DNA from: an uncultured Celeribacter sp.
GTDB lineage: Bacteria; Pseudomonadota; Alphaproteobacteria; Rhodobacterales; Rhodobacteraceae
Direction: 5' to 3'
Assembly (NCBI RefSeq): GCF_963675965.1
Contig: NZ_OY780935.1
Coordinates: 1,186,001-1,250,000, forward strand
Length of the DNA stretch: 64,000 nt
The translations under genes were made by a program, and so were the position numbers. This document shows, piece after piece, positions 47,327 to 55,267 of this stretch; the first letter of the stretch is position 1, and every line of letters starts with the position of its first letter. Below the pieces are notes generated by a model. That model was given only the letters and a program-made list of their open reading frames with translations. It made no database searches and was not told the DNA's origin.

Positions 47327-47893
47327 TCAAAGCCGGTGACGCACCATCTCGGCCAGGGTGCTCAACTCCATATCTTCCATCCCCAGCTCCGCCAGATGGC
47401 GCGCGGTATTGAACAGATAATCGCTGTTCGGTCCGCGCCCGCCATGGGCGCTGGCAATCACCTCTGCCTGCCGCTCCAGTGACAGCGCGCCGGTGTACTG
47501 CACATGCATTGGGTCGACGATATAGGCCAAAGCGGGCACCCGACGCCCATCCGAAAGCGCGAGCGTGACCTCACGCTCCAGATAGGCCGAAGACACAAGT
47601 TCGCGTTCGCGCAGATCAGCCAGCGTTTGCGCCGCCGTGTCACCTTCGACATGGAACGCCAGCCCATGACATTGCGTGCCCACCTCTGCATCGAGCGCCA
47701 GAACCAGCCCCGGCGCCTCGGGGCTGCCGCGATGGTGAATCGACCACATGCAGAAAGATCGCGCATAATCCGACAGCACCGCCGGCAGCCGTTCGGTAAA
47801 TTGGAATTCCGGGTTCCACATCAGCGACCCGTAACCGAACACCCAAAAGCCCTGCGCGATGCGCGCGGCGTCCGGAGTTTGATCTGCTGTCAT
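47327..47893 (-). CDS. Gamma-glutamylcyclotransferase (ChaC-like)
   Basis: This 188-residue protein shows the substrate-binding FGYGSLMWNPEFQFTERLPA, RSFCMWSIHHRGSPEAPGLVLALD and, later, YLEREVTLALSDGRRVPALAYIVDP. These match the ChaC group, which cleaves glutathione to 5-oxoproline and Cys-Gly. The catalytic Glu is probably in the YLERE segment. Length is typical. It is alone on its strand between the MotA-like gene and a divergent DUF2125 gene. Confidence 0.92.
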   Translation of the reverse strand: MTADQTPDAARIAQGFWVFGYGSLMWNPEFQFTERLPAVLSDYARSFCMWSIHHRGSPEAPGLVLALDAEVGTQCHGLAFHVEGDTAAQTLADLRERELVSSAYLEREVTLALSDGRRVPALAYIVDPMHVQYTGALSLERQAEVIASAHGGRGPNSDYLFNTARHLAELGMEDMELSTLAEMVRHRL

Positions 47894-48068
47894 CTCTGCA
47901 CCTCTCTGCCGGGACCCGGCGATCTGTCCAAGTCGCAGCGGCGATCCGCCGCCGGGGCACCTCCCCGGCTGCCGGGCGGCGCTTCCCCTTGTTTCCGAAA
48001 CGGTTTAAACACGGGCGACCCGGCAAAGCAAAGGCCGGAGACGAGCGACGGAGATAGAAGGGTCGATC

Positions 48069-49070
48069 ATGCGCAAAGTTTTTTGGCTCGTGGCGGTGCT
48101 CGCCCTGCTCTATTGCGGCTATTGGGTTCTGGGCGCGAAAGGCACCGAAAAAGGCATCGCCGCCTGGATCCGCGCGCGCAGCGCCGAAGGCTGGCAGGCC
48201 GAAGTGAGCGACATCAGTACCGGCGGGTTCCCGCTGCGCTTTGACACGACGTTGAGCCATCCGCAATTTGCCGATCCGCGCTCCGGCGTCGCACTGAGCA
48301 CCTCGCAGATCGACATCCTGAGTCAGAGCTTTCGCCCGACGCGCTTCACCGCACGGTTTGCCCCCGAGGCGCTGCTCTCGACCCCCTATGAAAAGCTGAC
48401 GATCACTCAGGATCTCGCCGAGGCGCAGCTGTTTGTCGATCCAGGGCCACGGCTGACGCTGGATCATGCTTCGGTTCAACTCGACGGGCTGAAGATCGTC
48501 TCAACCAATGAGTGGAGCGTCGCGCTCGATCACGCCCAGTTCAACACGCAACGCTCGGATGACGATCCACTGGAGCATGATATCACCTTCATCGCAGAAG
48601 GGTTCGCGCCGTCGCAAAACATGGCCCGTCTTTTGCAGGATCAAGACGGCCTGTCCGACACTTTTGAAACGCTGGATATGGACATGACCGCGCGATTTGA
48701 CGCGCCATGGGACATTCGCGCTCTGGCCGGCCCCCGGCCCCAGCCCACACATATCACGCTCCGGACCTTTTCAGCCCAATGGGGGGCGCTGACCTTGCGC
48801 CTTGCGGGGGATTTCGTGGTCGATGCCGAAGGCTATCCCACAGGAACACTGGCGGTCAAAGCCGAAAACTGGCGCGAAATGATCGCGGTTGCGCGCTCGG
48901 TCGGGACGATCCCGCAGGATATGGCCTCTATCGCCGAACGCGCCGGCGGCATTCTGGCTGGCCTGTCGGGTCGCAAGGACACGATCGATGCAGAGCTGAC
49001 CGTCAAAAACGGCACGATTTCTCTGGGCATCCTGCCGCTTGGCCCCGCTCCACGCCTGCGCATCCGCTGA
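48069..49070 (+). CDS. DUF2125 domain-containing protein
   Basis: This 333-residue protein has an N-terminal membrane helix (VFWLVAVLALLYCGYWVL) and a periplasmic part of beta-rich repeats (AEVSDISTGGFPLRFDTTLSHPQFADPRSGVALSTSQIDI). The WxA..SDISTGGFP.RFD.T pattern is typical of DUF2125 proteins of alphaproteobacteria. It is a possible envelope protein with no known function. It converges on the extensin gene, with stops 15 bases apart. Confidence 0.85.
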   Translation: MRKVFWLVAVLALLYCGYWVLGAKGTEKGIAAWIRARSAEGWQAEVSDISTGGFPLRFDTTLSHPQFADPRSGVALSTSQIDILSQSFRPTRFTARFAPEALLSTPYEKLTITQDLAEAQLFVDPGPRLTLDHASVQLDGLKIVSTNEWSVALDHAQFNTQRSDDDPLEHDITFIAEGFAPSQNMARLLQDQDGLSDTFETLDMDMTARFDAPWDIRALAGPRPQPTHITLRTFSAQWGALTLRLAGDFVVDAEGYPTGTLAVKAENWREMIAVARSVGTIPQDMASIAERAGGILAGLSGRKDTIDAELTVKNGTISLGILPLGPAPRLRIR

Positions 49071-49085
49071 GGCGCCACACGCGGT

Positions 49086-49961
49086 TCAGCGGCAATAACT
49101 GCCCGCCCGATAGCGTGCCGTGTCAAAATGGAAATGGTCTTTGTGATGCCGATCCGACTCTGGTCCCAGAACCGTGCCGAAGGGGCCACAGGCCGAGCGG
49201 TGCAACTGCCGCAGCAACTTGCCCTCGACCGGTTTGTTCCAATCGTTCAGCACCGACAGGCGCACGCCATTCTTCAGCACGAAAGCGGAAATATCCACGG
49301 CGTGACCCTTGGCATGTTCGGACAGCTTCGCGCCGTTTTGATTGTTCCGTGGACGACAGGCATAGCTGGCCGCAATCTGCAATTGCGCGATCCCGCCGCC
49401 GAGCCGCCCGATCAGGGGCTCCGCCTTGTCACTGACCCATGTGTTGAGCGTTCTGGCTGTGGTGCAATCTACGACGGCGGGCGTGGACAGCGTCACCCCG
49501 GAAACCTGCGTGACCTGAACCGGCTGAGCGATGCCGCATCCCGCCCCGGGACCCGAAATTGCGCTGACCGTGCGACCGTGAATGGCGGCGACACCGCAAA
49601 CAGATCCTTGCCGACCATAGGTGGCTTTCGGCGCGGGCTGCGCCACAGCGGTGGCACGGGCACGCGCGGTGGCCGAACGAAAGGCTGGGCGAAAGACGGG
49701 GCGCGGGGAACGCCCCAATCCGGCCTGTCGCGTCATGCTTTCAACAGTTCCTGACGGTTCACGTTCGACAGTCCGGCCGGGGCGCAATTCAGGGCGCGCT
49801 TGACCAAGCCCTGTTGCTGCAGCAGAGACCACCGGGCTCCGTGTGCTGCTCACTGCGGGCCGTAACTCTGGTACAGGCCGTGTCAGCCCCTCGGCCAAAG
49901 CGGCCTCGGAACAGGCCAGCAGAGCCAGAACAGACCAAAGGATATGGCGGCCGTGTTTCAT
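49086..49961 (-). CDS. Extensin-like family protein, secreted
   Basis: This 291-residue protein has a signal peptide (ILWSVLALLACSEAALA) and a low-complexity, Pro/Arg-rich linker, then the extensin-like C-terminal domain. The domain carries CRPRNNQNGAKLSEHAKGHAVDISAF, with an H..G.AVD motif like that of zinc D-Ala-D-Ala peptidases, and ends with RSACGPFGTVLGPESDRHHKDHFHFD. The HxxxxxxxD and late H-x-H spacing suggests peptidoglycan hydrolysis, which is inference. It overlaps tyrC by 4 bases. Confidence 0.9.
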   Translation of the reverse strand: MKHGRHILWSVLALLACSEAALAEGLTRPVPELRPAVSSTRSPVVSAAATGLGQARPELRPGRTVEREPSGTVESMTRQAGLGRSPRPVFRPAFRSATARARATAVAQPAPKATYGRQGSVCGVAAIHGRTVSAISGPGAGCGIAQPVQVTQVSGVTLSTPAVVDCTTARTLNTWVSDKAEPLIGRLGGGIAQLQIAASYACRPRNNQNGAKLSEHAKGHAVDISAFVLKNGVRLSVLNDWNKPVEGKLLRQLHRSACGPFGTVLGPESDRHHKDHFHFDTARYRAGSYCR

Positions 49962-50893
49962 TCGCCCTTTTTGACACGCCCGAAATCCGGAGCATCCGTG
50001 TCCTGCCCGGCCTCAATGATGCCGCGCCGGATCGCACGGGTCCGGGTGAAATAGTCGTGCAGATGATCGCCGTCGCCGGTGCGTATGGCTCGCTGAAGCG
50101 CAAAGAGCTCTTCGGTGAACCGGCCCAGAATTTCCAGCGCGGCGTCCTTATTGGTCAGGAACACATCGCGCCACATGGTCGGGTCAGAGGCCGCAATCCG
50201 GGTAAAATCCCGAAACCCTGCGGCCGAAAACTTGATCACTTCCTGATCCGTCACCCGGCGCAGGTCATCGGCGACCCCCACCATGGTATAAGCGATCAGG
50301 TGCGGCACATGGCTGACGACCGCGCAGACGACATCGTGGTGATCCGGGTCCATCCGTTCGGTATCCGCGCCAAGCGCTTCCCAGAACCTTTCCAGTCGCT
50401 CGACTTCGACCTCGGACGCGCCTTCCGGCGGCACGATCAGGCACCAGCGGTTGTCGAACAGTTCCGCAAAGCCGGAGCGCGGGCCGGAATGTTCGGTTCC
50501 GGCCATCGGGTGGGTGCCGATGAATTCCACGCCCGCCGGAATATGCGGCAAAACCGCCTCCAGAACCGATTTCTTGACCGAGCCCACATCCGTGACCACA
50601 GCCCCGGGCTTGAGCGTGGCTTCGATGTCCTGCATCACCGCCGCCATGGCGCCCACGGGCACAGCCAGAACAATCAGGTCGGCATCCTTCACGGCCTCGG
50701 CGGCGGTGTCGCAGACCTCGTCGACCAGATCGATTTCGCGCGCGGTATCGCGGGTTGCCTGCGAACGTGCATAGCCGGTGATATGCCCGGCCACTCCGGC
50801 CCGGCGCATGGCCAGAGACATCGATCCTGCGATCAGACCCAGACCGATCAACGCGACACGGTTGTAGATCACGGGCCCCGCTTCATCGCTCAT
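49958..50893 (-). CDS. tyrC: Prephenate/arogenate dehydrogenase (cyclohexadienyl dehydrogenase)
   Basis: This 311-residue enzyme makes the tyrosine precursor by oxidative decarboxylation. The Rossmann fold reads NRVALIGLGLIAGSMSLAMRRAG, and VGSVKKSVLEAVLPHIPAGVEFIGTHPMAGTEHSGP holds the catalytic His. No chorismate mutase or ACT domain is attached. It is coupled to hisC (4-base overlap) and to the extensin gene. The HisC of such operons may act in both histidine and aromatic synthesis. Confidence 0.93.
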   Translation of the reverse strand: MSDEAGPVIYNRVALIGLGLIAGSMSLAMRRAGVAGHITGYARSQATRDTAREIDLVDEVCDTAAEAVKDADLIVLAVPVGAMAAVMQDIEATLKPGAVVTDVGSVKKSVLEAVLPHIPAGVEFIGTHPMAGTEHSGPRSGFAELFDNRWCLIVPPEGASEVEVERLERFWEALGADTERMDPDHHDVVCAVVSHVPHLIAYTMVGVADDLRRVTDQEVIKFSAAGFRDFTRIAASDPTMWRDVFLTNKDAALEILGRFTEELFALQRAIRTGDGDHLHDYFTRTRAIRRGIIEAGQDTDAPDFGRVKKGE

Positions 50894-51978
50894 TTCTTTT
50901 GCTCCCGGAACTGACCGATTACATGGGCAACACGGCGACAGGACGCCTCGTCGCCGACGGTGATCCGCAGGCAGTTCGGCAGACCATAACCCGCCACACG
51001 GCGCACGATGATGCCGTTTTCCTTGAGGAAACTGTCACAGGCTTCCGCCTCGGCCTGATCGGTAAACCGAGCCAGAATAAAATTCGCGCAGGAGGTGTCA
51101 GAAGGCACCCCCAACTCCATCAGCGCCTCGGCCAGCCAGGCGCGCAGCCGGGTGTTGTCTTCGCGGCATTTCTCGACCCAGTCACGATCCTTGACCGCGG
51201 CCTCTGCGGCGGCGAGCTGCGGCTCGGACAGGTTGAAAGGACCGCGCACACGATTGAGCACATCCATGATGTCCTGAGGACCATAGCCCCAACCCACGCG
51301 CACCCCGCCCAGACCGTAGATTTTCGAAAAGGTCCGCGTCATCACGACATTGTCGTTGGCTTCGACAAGCGCTGCGCCGCCATCGAAGGCCTCAACGAAT
51401 TCGGCATAGGCCCCGTCCAGCACCAGAATGGCCTGCGGCGGCAGCCCTGCGGCGAGCCGGGCCACTTCACGCTGGCCAATCATCGTACCCGTCGGGTTCG
51501 CGGGGTTGGCGATGAACACCAGTTTGGTGCGTTCCCCGCAGGCATCCAGAATGGCATCAACATCGACCACGCGCTCCCGTTCCGGCACGCAGACTGGGGT
51601 TGCCCCGACCGCCTGAGCCGAAATGCGGTACATGGAGAACCCGTGCTCGGTGTAGATCACCTCATCCCCCACGCCGGCATAGGCCTGACAGAGGAAGGTG
51701 ATGATCTCATCCGAGCCGACACCGCAGACGATGCGGTCGGGATCCAGACCGTGCACATCTGCGATCGCTTTGCGCAGGCTGGCGTGATCCGTGTTGGGAT
51801 AGCGATGCAGATTGTGAGCGGCCTTGGCAAACGCGGTCTTGGCGCTCTCGGGCGCGCCGAATGGATTTTCGTTCGAGGAGAGCTTGATCACGTTCTCCAC
51901 ACCGGCCACATGGCTGGCGCCGCCCTGATACAATGCGATGTCAAGAATACCGGGCTGGGGTTCGATCAAACGGGTCAT
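50890..51978 (-). CDS. hisC: Histidinol-phosphate/aromatic aminotransferase
   Basis: This 362-residue class I/II PLP enzyme shows KLSSNENPFGAPESAK, FIANPANPTGTMIG, VLDGAYAEFVEAFD and the PLP lysine in TRTFSKIYGLGGVRVGWG. These match HisC. Its neighbour tyrC makes it likely to use aromatic substrates as well. The ATG at 51978 gives MTRLIEPQPGI, the family start; a GTG 9 bases upstream is an alternative. First gene of the hisC-tyrC-extensin operon. Confidence 0.95.
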   Translation of the reverse strand: MTRLIEPQPGILDIALYQGGASHVAGVENVIKLSSNENPFGAPESAKTAFAKAAHNLHRYPNTDHASLRKAIADVHGLDPDRIVCGVGSDEIITFLCQAYAGVGDEVIYTEHGFSMYRISAQAVGATPVCVPERERVVDVDAILDACGERTKLVFIANPANPTGTMIGQREVARLAAGLPPQAILVLDGAYAEFVEAFDGGAALVEANDNVVMTRTFSKIYGLGGVRVGWGYGPQDIMDVLNRVRGPFNLSEPQLAAAEAAVKDRDWVEKCREDNTRLRAWLAEALMELGVPSDTSCANFILARFTDQAEAEACDSFLKENGIIVRRVAGYGLPNCLRITVGDEASCRRVAHVIGQFREQKK

Positions 51979-52119
51979 TTGGTCCACTCACATTGAAATT
52001 GCCCGCCCGTCATAACGCCGCAATGCGCCCGTGACCAGTGAGAGCGACATCAGTTTTTCCCAAAACGCGATCTGTCGCTTTCCTGTCTCACCCGGAACGC
52101 GCAACTGTCGGCGCAAAAG

Positions 52120-52146
52120 AAAAGGCCGCCCGAAGAGGCGGCCTTT
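52120..52146 (-). terminator. Terminator of rpsD
   Basis: On the minus strand AAAGGCCGCC-TCTTCG-GGCGGCCTTT is followed by TCTTTT, about 30 bases after the rpsD stop. Confidence 0.85.
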
Positions 52147-52177
52147 GAATTCCTGTCGAAATCGGATCGGCTCAGAC

Positions 52178-52798
52178 TTAGTTCTGAGCGTAGAATTCGA
52201 TGACGAGGTTCGGTTCCATCTGCACAGCGAAGGGCACATCAGAGAGGCCCGGGGTGCGCACGAAGGTTGCGGTCATTTTGGAGTGATCGGCTTCGATATA
52301 ATCGGGCACATCGCGCTCCGCCAACTGGGTGGCTTCCAGAACGACAGCCAGTTGCTTGGACTTGTCACGCACTTCGATCACGTCACCCTCTTTCACGCGG
52401 TAGGAGGGGATGTTCACACGCTGGCCGTTGACCAGAACGTGACCGTGGTTCACGAACTGACGGGCCGCAAACACGGTGGCCACGAATTTCGCGCGGTAGA
52501 CAACAGCGTCGAGACGGGACTCGAGCAGACCGATCAGATTTTCACCGGTGTCGCCCTTCATACGCTCTGCATCGGAGAAGATGCGGCGGAATTGCTTCTC
52601 GGTGAGGTCACCGTAGTGGCCTTTCAGCTTTTGCTTGGCGCGCAGCTGCAGACCGAAGTCGGACAGCTTGCCCTTGCGGCGCTGACCGTGCTGGCCGGGG
52701 CCATATTCACGACGGTTGACCGGGGATTTCGGACGACCCCAGATGTTTTCACCCATGCGGCGGTCGATTTTATACTTGGCAGACGTGCGTTTGGTCAC
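52178..52798 (-). CDS. rpsD: 30S ribosomal protein S4
   Basis: This 206-residue primary assembly protein of the 30S subunit begins TKRTSAKYKIDRRMGENIWG and contains RREYGPGQHGQRRKGKLSDFG. Its S4 RNA-binding domain reads RLDAVVYRAKFVATVFAARQFVNHGHVLVNGQRVNIPSYRVKEGD. It lacks the zinc-binding cysteines of the C+ form. It is monocistronic with its own promoter and terminator. Confidence 0.99.
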   Translation of the reverse strand: MTKRTSAKYKIDRRMGENIWGRPKSPVNRREYGPGQHGQRRKGKLSDFGLQLRAKQKLKGHYGDLTEKQFRRIFSDAERMKGDTGENLIGLLESRLDAVVYRAKFVATVFAARQFVNHGHVLVNGQRVNIPSYRVKEGDVIEVRDKSKQLAVVLEATQLAERDVPDYIEADHSKMTATFVRTPGLSDVPFAVQMEPNLVIEFYAQN

Positions 52799-53104
52799 GA
52801 ACTGGATCCTTTCAGAACAAATGTGAAAGGTGCTGTCCTTTGCGCCCGGCGAACACTCCGCAGTTTATGGAGGGTCACTTCGGCCGACAGGCATCCCCTT
52901 GCGGGGGCCACCAACACCAAATTATGAGACCGGCACGCGATTGCTCGGGCACCGACTGGCGGGGCTTATACAGGGCGCACGAGGGGAGTCAAGCACCGCC
53001 TTGGCCTTTTCGACGCCGCCCCCCGTAAGAGCCTGCCCCTTTAAATAAAGACGCAAGCGCAGGCGAGGCACCTGTTCAGGTTCAAGTGGCCTCAGGTCGC
53101 ACGA
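52799..53104. other. Intergenic region upstream of rpsD
   Basis: About 305 bases with no supportable gene. A strong sigma-70 promoter for rpsD lies at 52965-52992 on the minus strand, giving a leader of about 160 bases. Such leaders can hold S4 autoregulatory structures; none was identified by eye. Confidence 0.55.
52965..52992 (-). promoter_or_regulatory. Predicted sigma-70 promoter of rpsD
   Basis: On the minus strand TTGACT (plus 52987-52992) and TATAAG (plus 52965-52970) are spaced by 16 bases. Each matches the consensus at five of six positions. Confidence 0.7.
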
Positions 53105-53581
53105 TCAGTCGGCACAAAGCACCTCGGCCCGTGCCCCGAGCGCCGCCAACGCATCTGCTGGCGCCAGCACCACCATCATCCCGCGCTTTCCCCCGTTGAT
53201 CACGACACTCTCGGGAGTGGTCCCAGTGACATCAAACGCGACGGGTGCACGTTTCTTCTGTCCGAAAGGGCTGATGCCGCCGGTGTGAAATCCGGTCAGA
53301 CGCTCTGCCTTCTGCGGCTCCATCATCTTAGCGGATTTGCTCCCAAAGGCAGCAGCCACACGTTTCATCGACAGACTCCGGTGCGACGGAATCACGGCAC
53401 AGGCGGGCGCGCCGTCCACTTCGACCATCAGGGTCTTGAGCACCTCTTCGGGCGCGCGTCCGACGGCCTCGGCGGCATGAAGTCCGATTTTGTCCTGACC
53501 CGCGACATAGTCATATTCGAGAATCGCATAGGACACCTTGGCCCGATCCAGAAACCGCGTGGCAGGAGTTGCAGTGCTCAT
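53105..53581 (-). CDS. ybaK: Cys-tRNA(Pro)/prolyl-tRNA deacylase (YbaK family)
   Basis: This 158-residue protein trims mischarged tRNA. It opens TPATRFLDRAKVSYAILEYDY and shows EAVGRAPEEVLKTLMVEVDG, AVIPSHRSLSMKRVAAAFGSKSAKMM, FHTGGISPFGQKKRAPVAFD. These match YbaK rather than ProX. The start at 53581 follows AAGGAC; the longer upstream frame is unrelated. It is monocistronic. Confidence 0.94.
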   Translation of the reverse strand: MSTATPATRFLDRAKVSYAILEYDYVAGQDKIGLHAAEAVGRAPEEVLKTLMVEVDGAPACAVIPSHRSLSMKRVAAAFGSKSAKMMEPQKAERLTGFHTGGISPFGQKKRAPVAFDVTGTTPESVVINGGKRGMMVVLAPADALAALGARAEVLCAD

Positions 53582-53911
53582 TGGCCTGTCCTTTTCATGG
53601 GCCTGTATTCCTAGACTTCTGTTTTCACCCTGTGCGTTCACAAATATACCCCGGCCCAGCCAGCGTGCAAGACGGGCCACAAGCCACGGCCATGAGGCTC
53701 GAAAACCCGGAATTCTCAGTGGACTGGTGCGCCAGCGACACTCCCCCCAAAACACGCCCAAGCCATGCCAATAGCGCATAGCAGGACTGAATTCTTGGGA
53801 GTGGTGCTTTTATTTCGCGCAAACTACATGCGGTATTGAAGATCAACTGCTCGGTTTTTGCGCAGTTTGAAAACTCTTAACGACACCTCTTAGACACAAG
53901 GACCGACTGAT
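53582..53911. other. Intergenic region upstream of the DUF1127 gene
   Basis: 330 bases between divergent genes. AT-richer blocks around 53810-53880 are suitable for the DUF1127 promoter. I saw no gene and no palindromic operator. Confidence 0.4.
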
Positions 53912-54121
53912 ATGGCGACCCTGACCCACTCCATGACCCCGACCGTTTCGTCGAGCTCCAAAGGCTTCGGCGCAAGCTTCTTTGCCAAACTGGCCGAAAA
54001 GCGCCGCATGAAAGCGACGATTAACGCGCTCGAAGCCCTGACCGACCACGAACTGCGCGACATCGGCCTGACCCGCGGTGACATTTCCGAGGCTGCACAC
54101 AACGGTCGCAAAGCCGCCTGA
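53912..54121 (+). CDS. DUF1127 (YjiS-like) small protein
   Basis: This 69-residue protein has a flexible Ser/Thr-rich N-terminus and the DUF1127 helix pair: KLAEKRRMKATINALEALTDHELRDIGLTRGDISEAAH. The L..L.D.ELRDIGL.R.DI motif is diagnostic. In Rhodobacter sphaeroides and Agrobacterium small DUF1127 proteins affect RNA turnover and stress or phosphate responses; the role here is unknown. AAGGA precedes the start. A terminator follows 55 bases after the stop. Confidence 0.93.
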   Translation: MATLTHSMTPTVSSSSKGFGASFFAKLAEKRRMKATINALEALTDHELRDIGLTRGDISEAAHNGRKAA

Positions 54122-54175
54122 ACGCGACATTTCGGACGGACCCGGGTTCACGACCGAACCCCATGAGATTTCAAA

Positions 54176-54205
54176 GCCCCTGCCCTGCCGGCGGGGGCAT
54201 TTTTG
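54176..54205 (+). terminator. Terminator of the DUF1127 gene
   Basis: gcccctgcc-ctgcc-ggcgggggc forms a 9-bp stem with one T-G pair, followed by ATTTTTG. Confidence 0.8.
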
Positions 54206-54623
54206 TAAAGTATCTGCACCCTAGAAGTCGCGTGGAGATACATCCAGCTTTCAGTCGCGGCATTCTTGACAAAATAACTCAGTCATTTTAGACCCCATCG
54301 AAAGCGCAAGCTCCCGCCCCGGTAGCCAGCACGCCCTCACGCACAGCTGGACAGACCATGATCCCCCGGACGCATATTGCGGCTTTTACGCCATTCTTCC
54401 GCCTTCCGCCCCATCAGACATCCGATCGGCCAATGCCGACACGGATCGCATTGGCATGGCGCAGACCGACAGCGATCTGCGACGGCGCACCCGCGCCTTC
54501 AGCTGCACCCCGACATCAGAACGCCAAGGTCTGCTGACCTCAGCCCGGCGCGCAGGCAGTGTTCCTTCGTGTTGCCTGCGCGCCATCCAGAAAACCTCTT
54601 TCATCCGACAGGACCCGCAGACC
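54206..54623. other. Long leader of the hmuS remnant with promoter and palindrome
   Basis: About 418 bases without a gene I can support. It carries a promoter and a 19-bp palindrome at 54266-54294, then a leader of about 330 bases. A 59-codon open frame (54358-54537, MIPRTHIAAFTPFF) has no recognised relative and no ribosome site. Confidence 0.5.
54266..54294 (+). promoter_or_regulatory. Promoter with 19-bp palindromic operator upstream of hmuS
   Basis: TTGACA (54266-54271, a perfect -35) is followed after 17 bases by TAGACC, a weak -10. The spacer is filled by AAAATAACTCAGTCATTTT (54271-54289), a near-perfect palindrome (16 of 19 positions agree with its own reverse complement). A repressor bound there would block RNA polymerase. 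Because the gene downstream handles heme, an iron-responsive regulator (Fur/Mur, Irr or RirA type) is the natural guess, but the identity cannot be read from the sequence. Confidence 0.55.
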
Positions 54624-55190
54624 ATGAACAAACCTCTCTCCGCCGCCGATATCCGCGCCGCCAAAGCCGAACACGCCAACAAACGCGACCGCGAGCTGGC
54701 GGATATGCTGGGCATTTCCGAAGCCGAGCTGGTTGCCGCGCATGTCGGCGCCTCAGACACCATGTCCGTCACGCGTATCGCACATGACCCCGACACCGTC
54801 ATGCCCTTGATGACCTCTCTGGGCGAAGTCATGGCACTGACCCGCAATGCCTCCTGTGTCCATGAGCGGGTCGGCACCTTTGAGACCTATAAATCAGGCC
54901 CACATGCGGCCATGGTTCTAGGCAAGGAAATCGACACCCGCATTTTTCCGAAACACTGGGCCTTCGGCTTTGCCATTGAGAACCCCACCGAAAAGGGCCT
55001 GCGCCGGACGCTTCAGTTCTTCGATACGGCAGGTGACGCGGTGCAGAAGATTTTTCTGCGCGACACGTCCAACCATGACGCCTGGCAGCCGTTGCTGGAT
55101 GTCATCACGCTCGACGATCAATCTAACGAGATCGAGGTGGCACCACGCCAGCCGACCGAAGCCCCCAAACTCAACCCGGAAAAGCTGTAG
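54624..55190 (+). pseudogene. hmuS: Hemin-degrading factor HmuS, truncated to N-terminal half
   Basis: The 188 codons match the first of the two repeats of HmuS/HemS/ChuS heme-handling proteins: RDRELADMLGISEAELVAAHVG, LGEVMALTRNASCVHERVGTFE, AAMVLGKEIDTRIFPKHWAFGFAIE, RTLQFFDTAGDAVQKIFLRD. Full proteins are about 340-350 residues. Here the frame ends with TAG right after PKLNPEKL, the inter-domain linker, and no second half follows. Phage tail genes begin within 80 bases, so a prophage probably cut the gene. The rest should lie beyond the other prophage end, outside the window. The start at 54624 is uncertain; the frame is open upstream. Confidence 0.85.
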
Positions 55191-55267
55191 CGGAGGTCCA
55201 GCTTCCGCACGATGGATAATGGGTTACGCACAAAAAATTATGCAGACAATCACGTCACGGCCATTGA
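55186..55267. other. Probable host-prophage junction
   Basis: Host homology (hmuS) ends at about 55187, and the last phage gene ends at 55268. The phage side could begin TGTAGCGG at 55186; a 5'-TG end is typical of Mu-like phages. An imperfect hairpin (gcggagg/cttccgc, 55190-55208) lies just inside. No att core could be tested because the other end is outside the window. Confidence 0.45.

Noticed and set aside
54122..54205. Possible CcsR-type small RNAs downstream of the DUF1127 gene, as in Rhodobacter sphaeroides.
   Set aside because: No CCUCCUCCC loop motif is present; only one ordinary terminator hairpin is seen.
54358..54537. A 59-codon open frame in the leader before hmuS (MIPRTHIAAFTPFF).
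   Set aside because: No ribosome site, no recognisable family, proline- and arginine-rich composition typical of chance frames in GC-rich DNA. It does not resemble HemP, which might be expected there.
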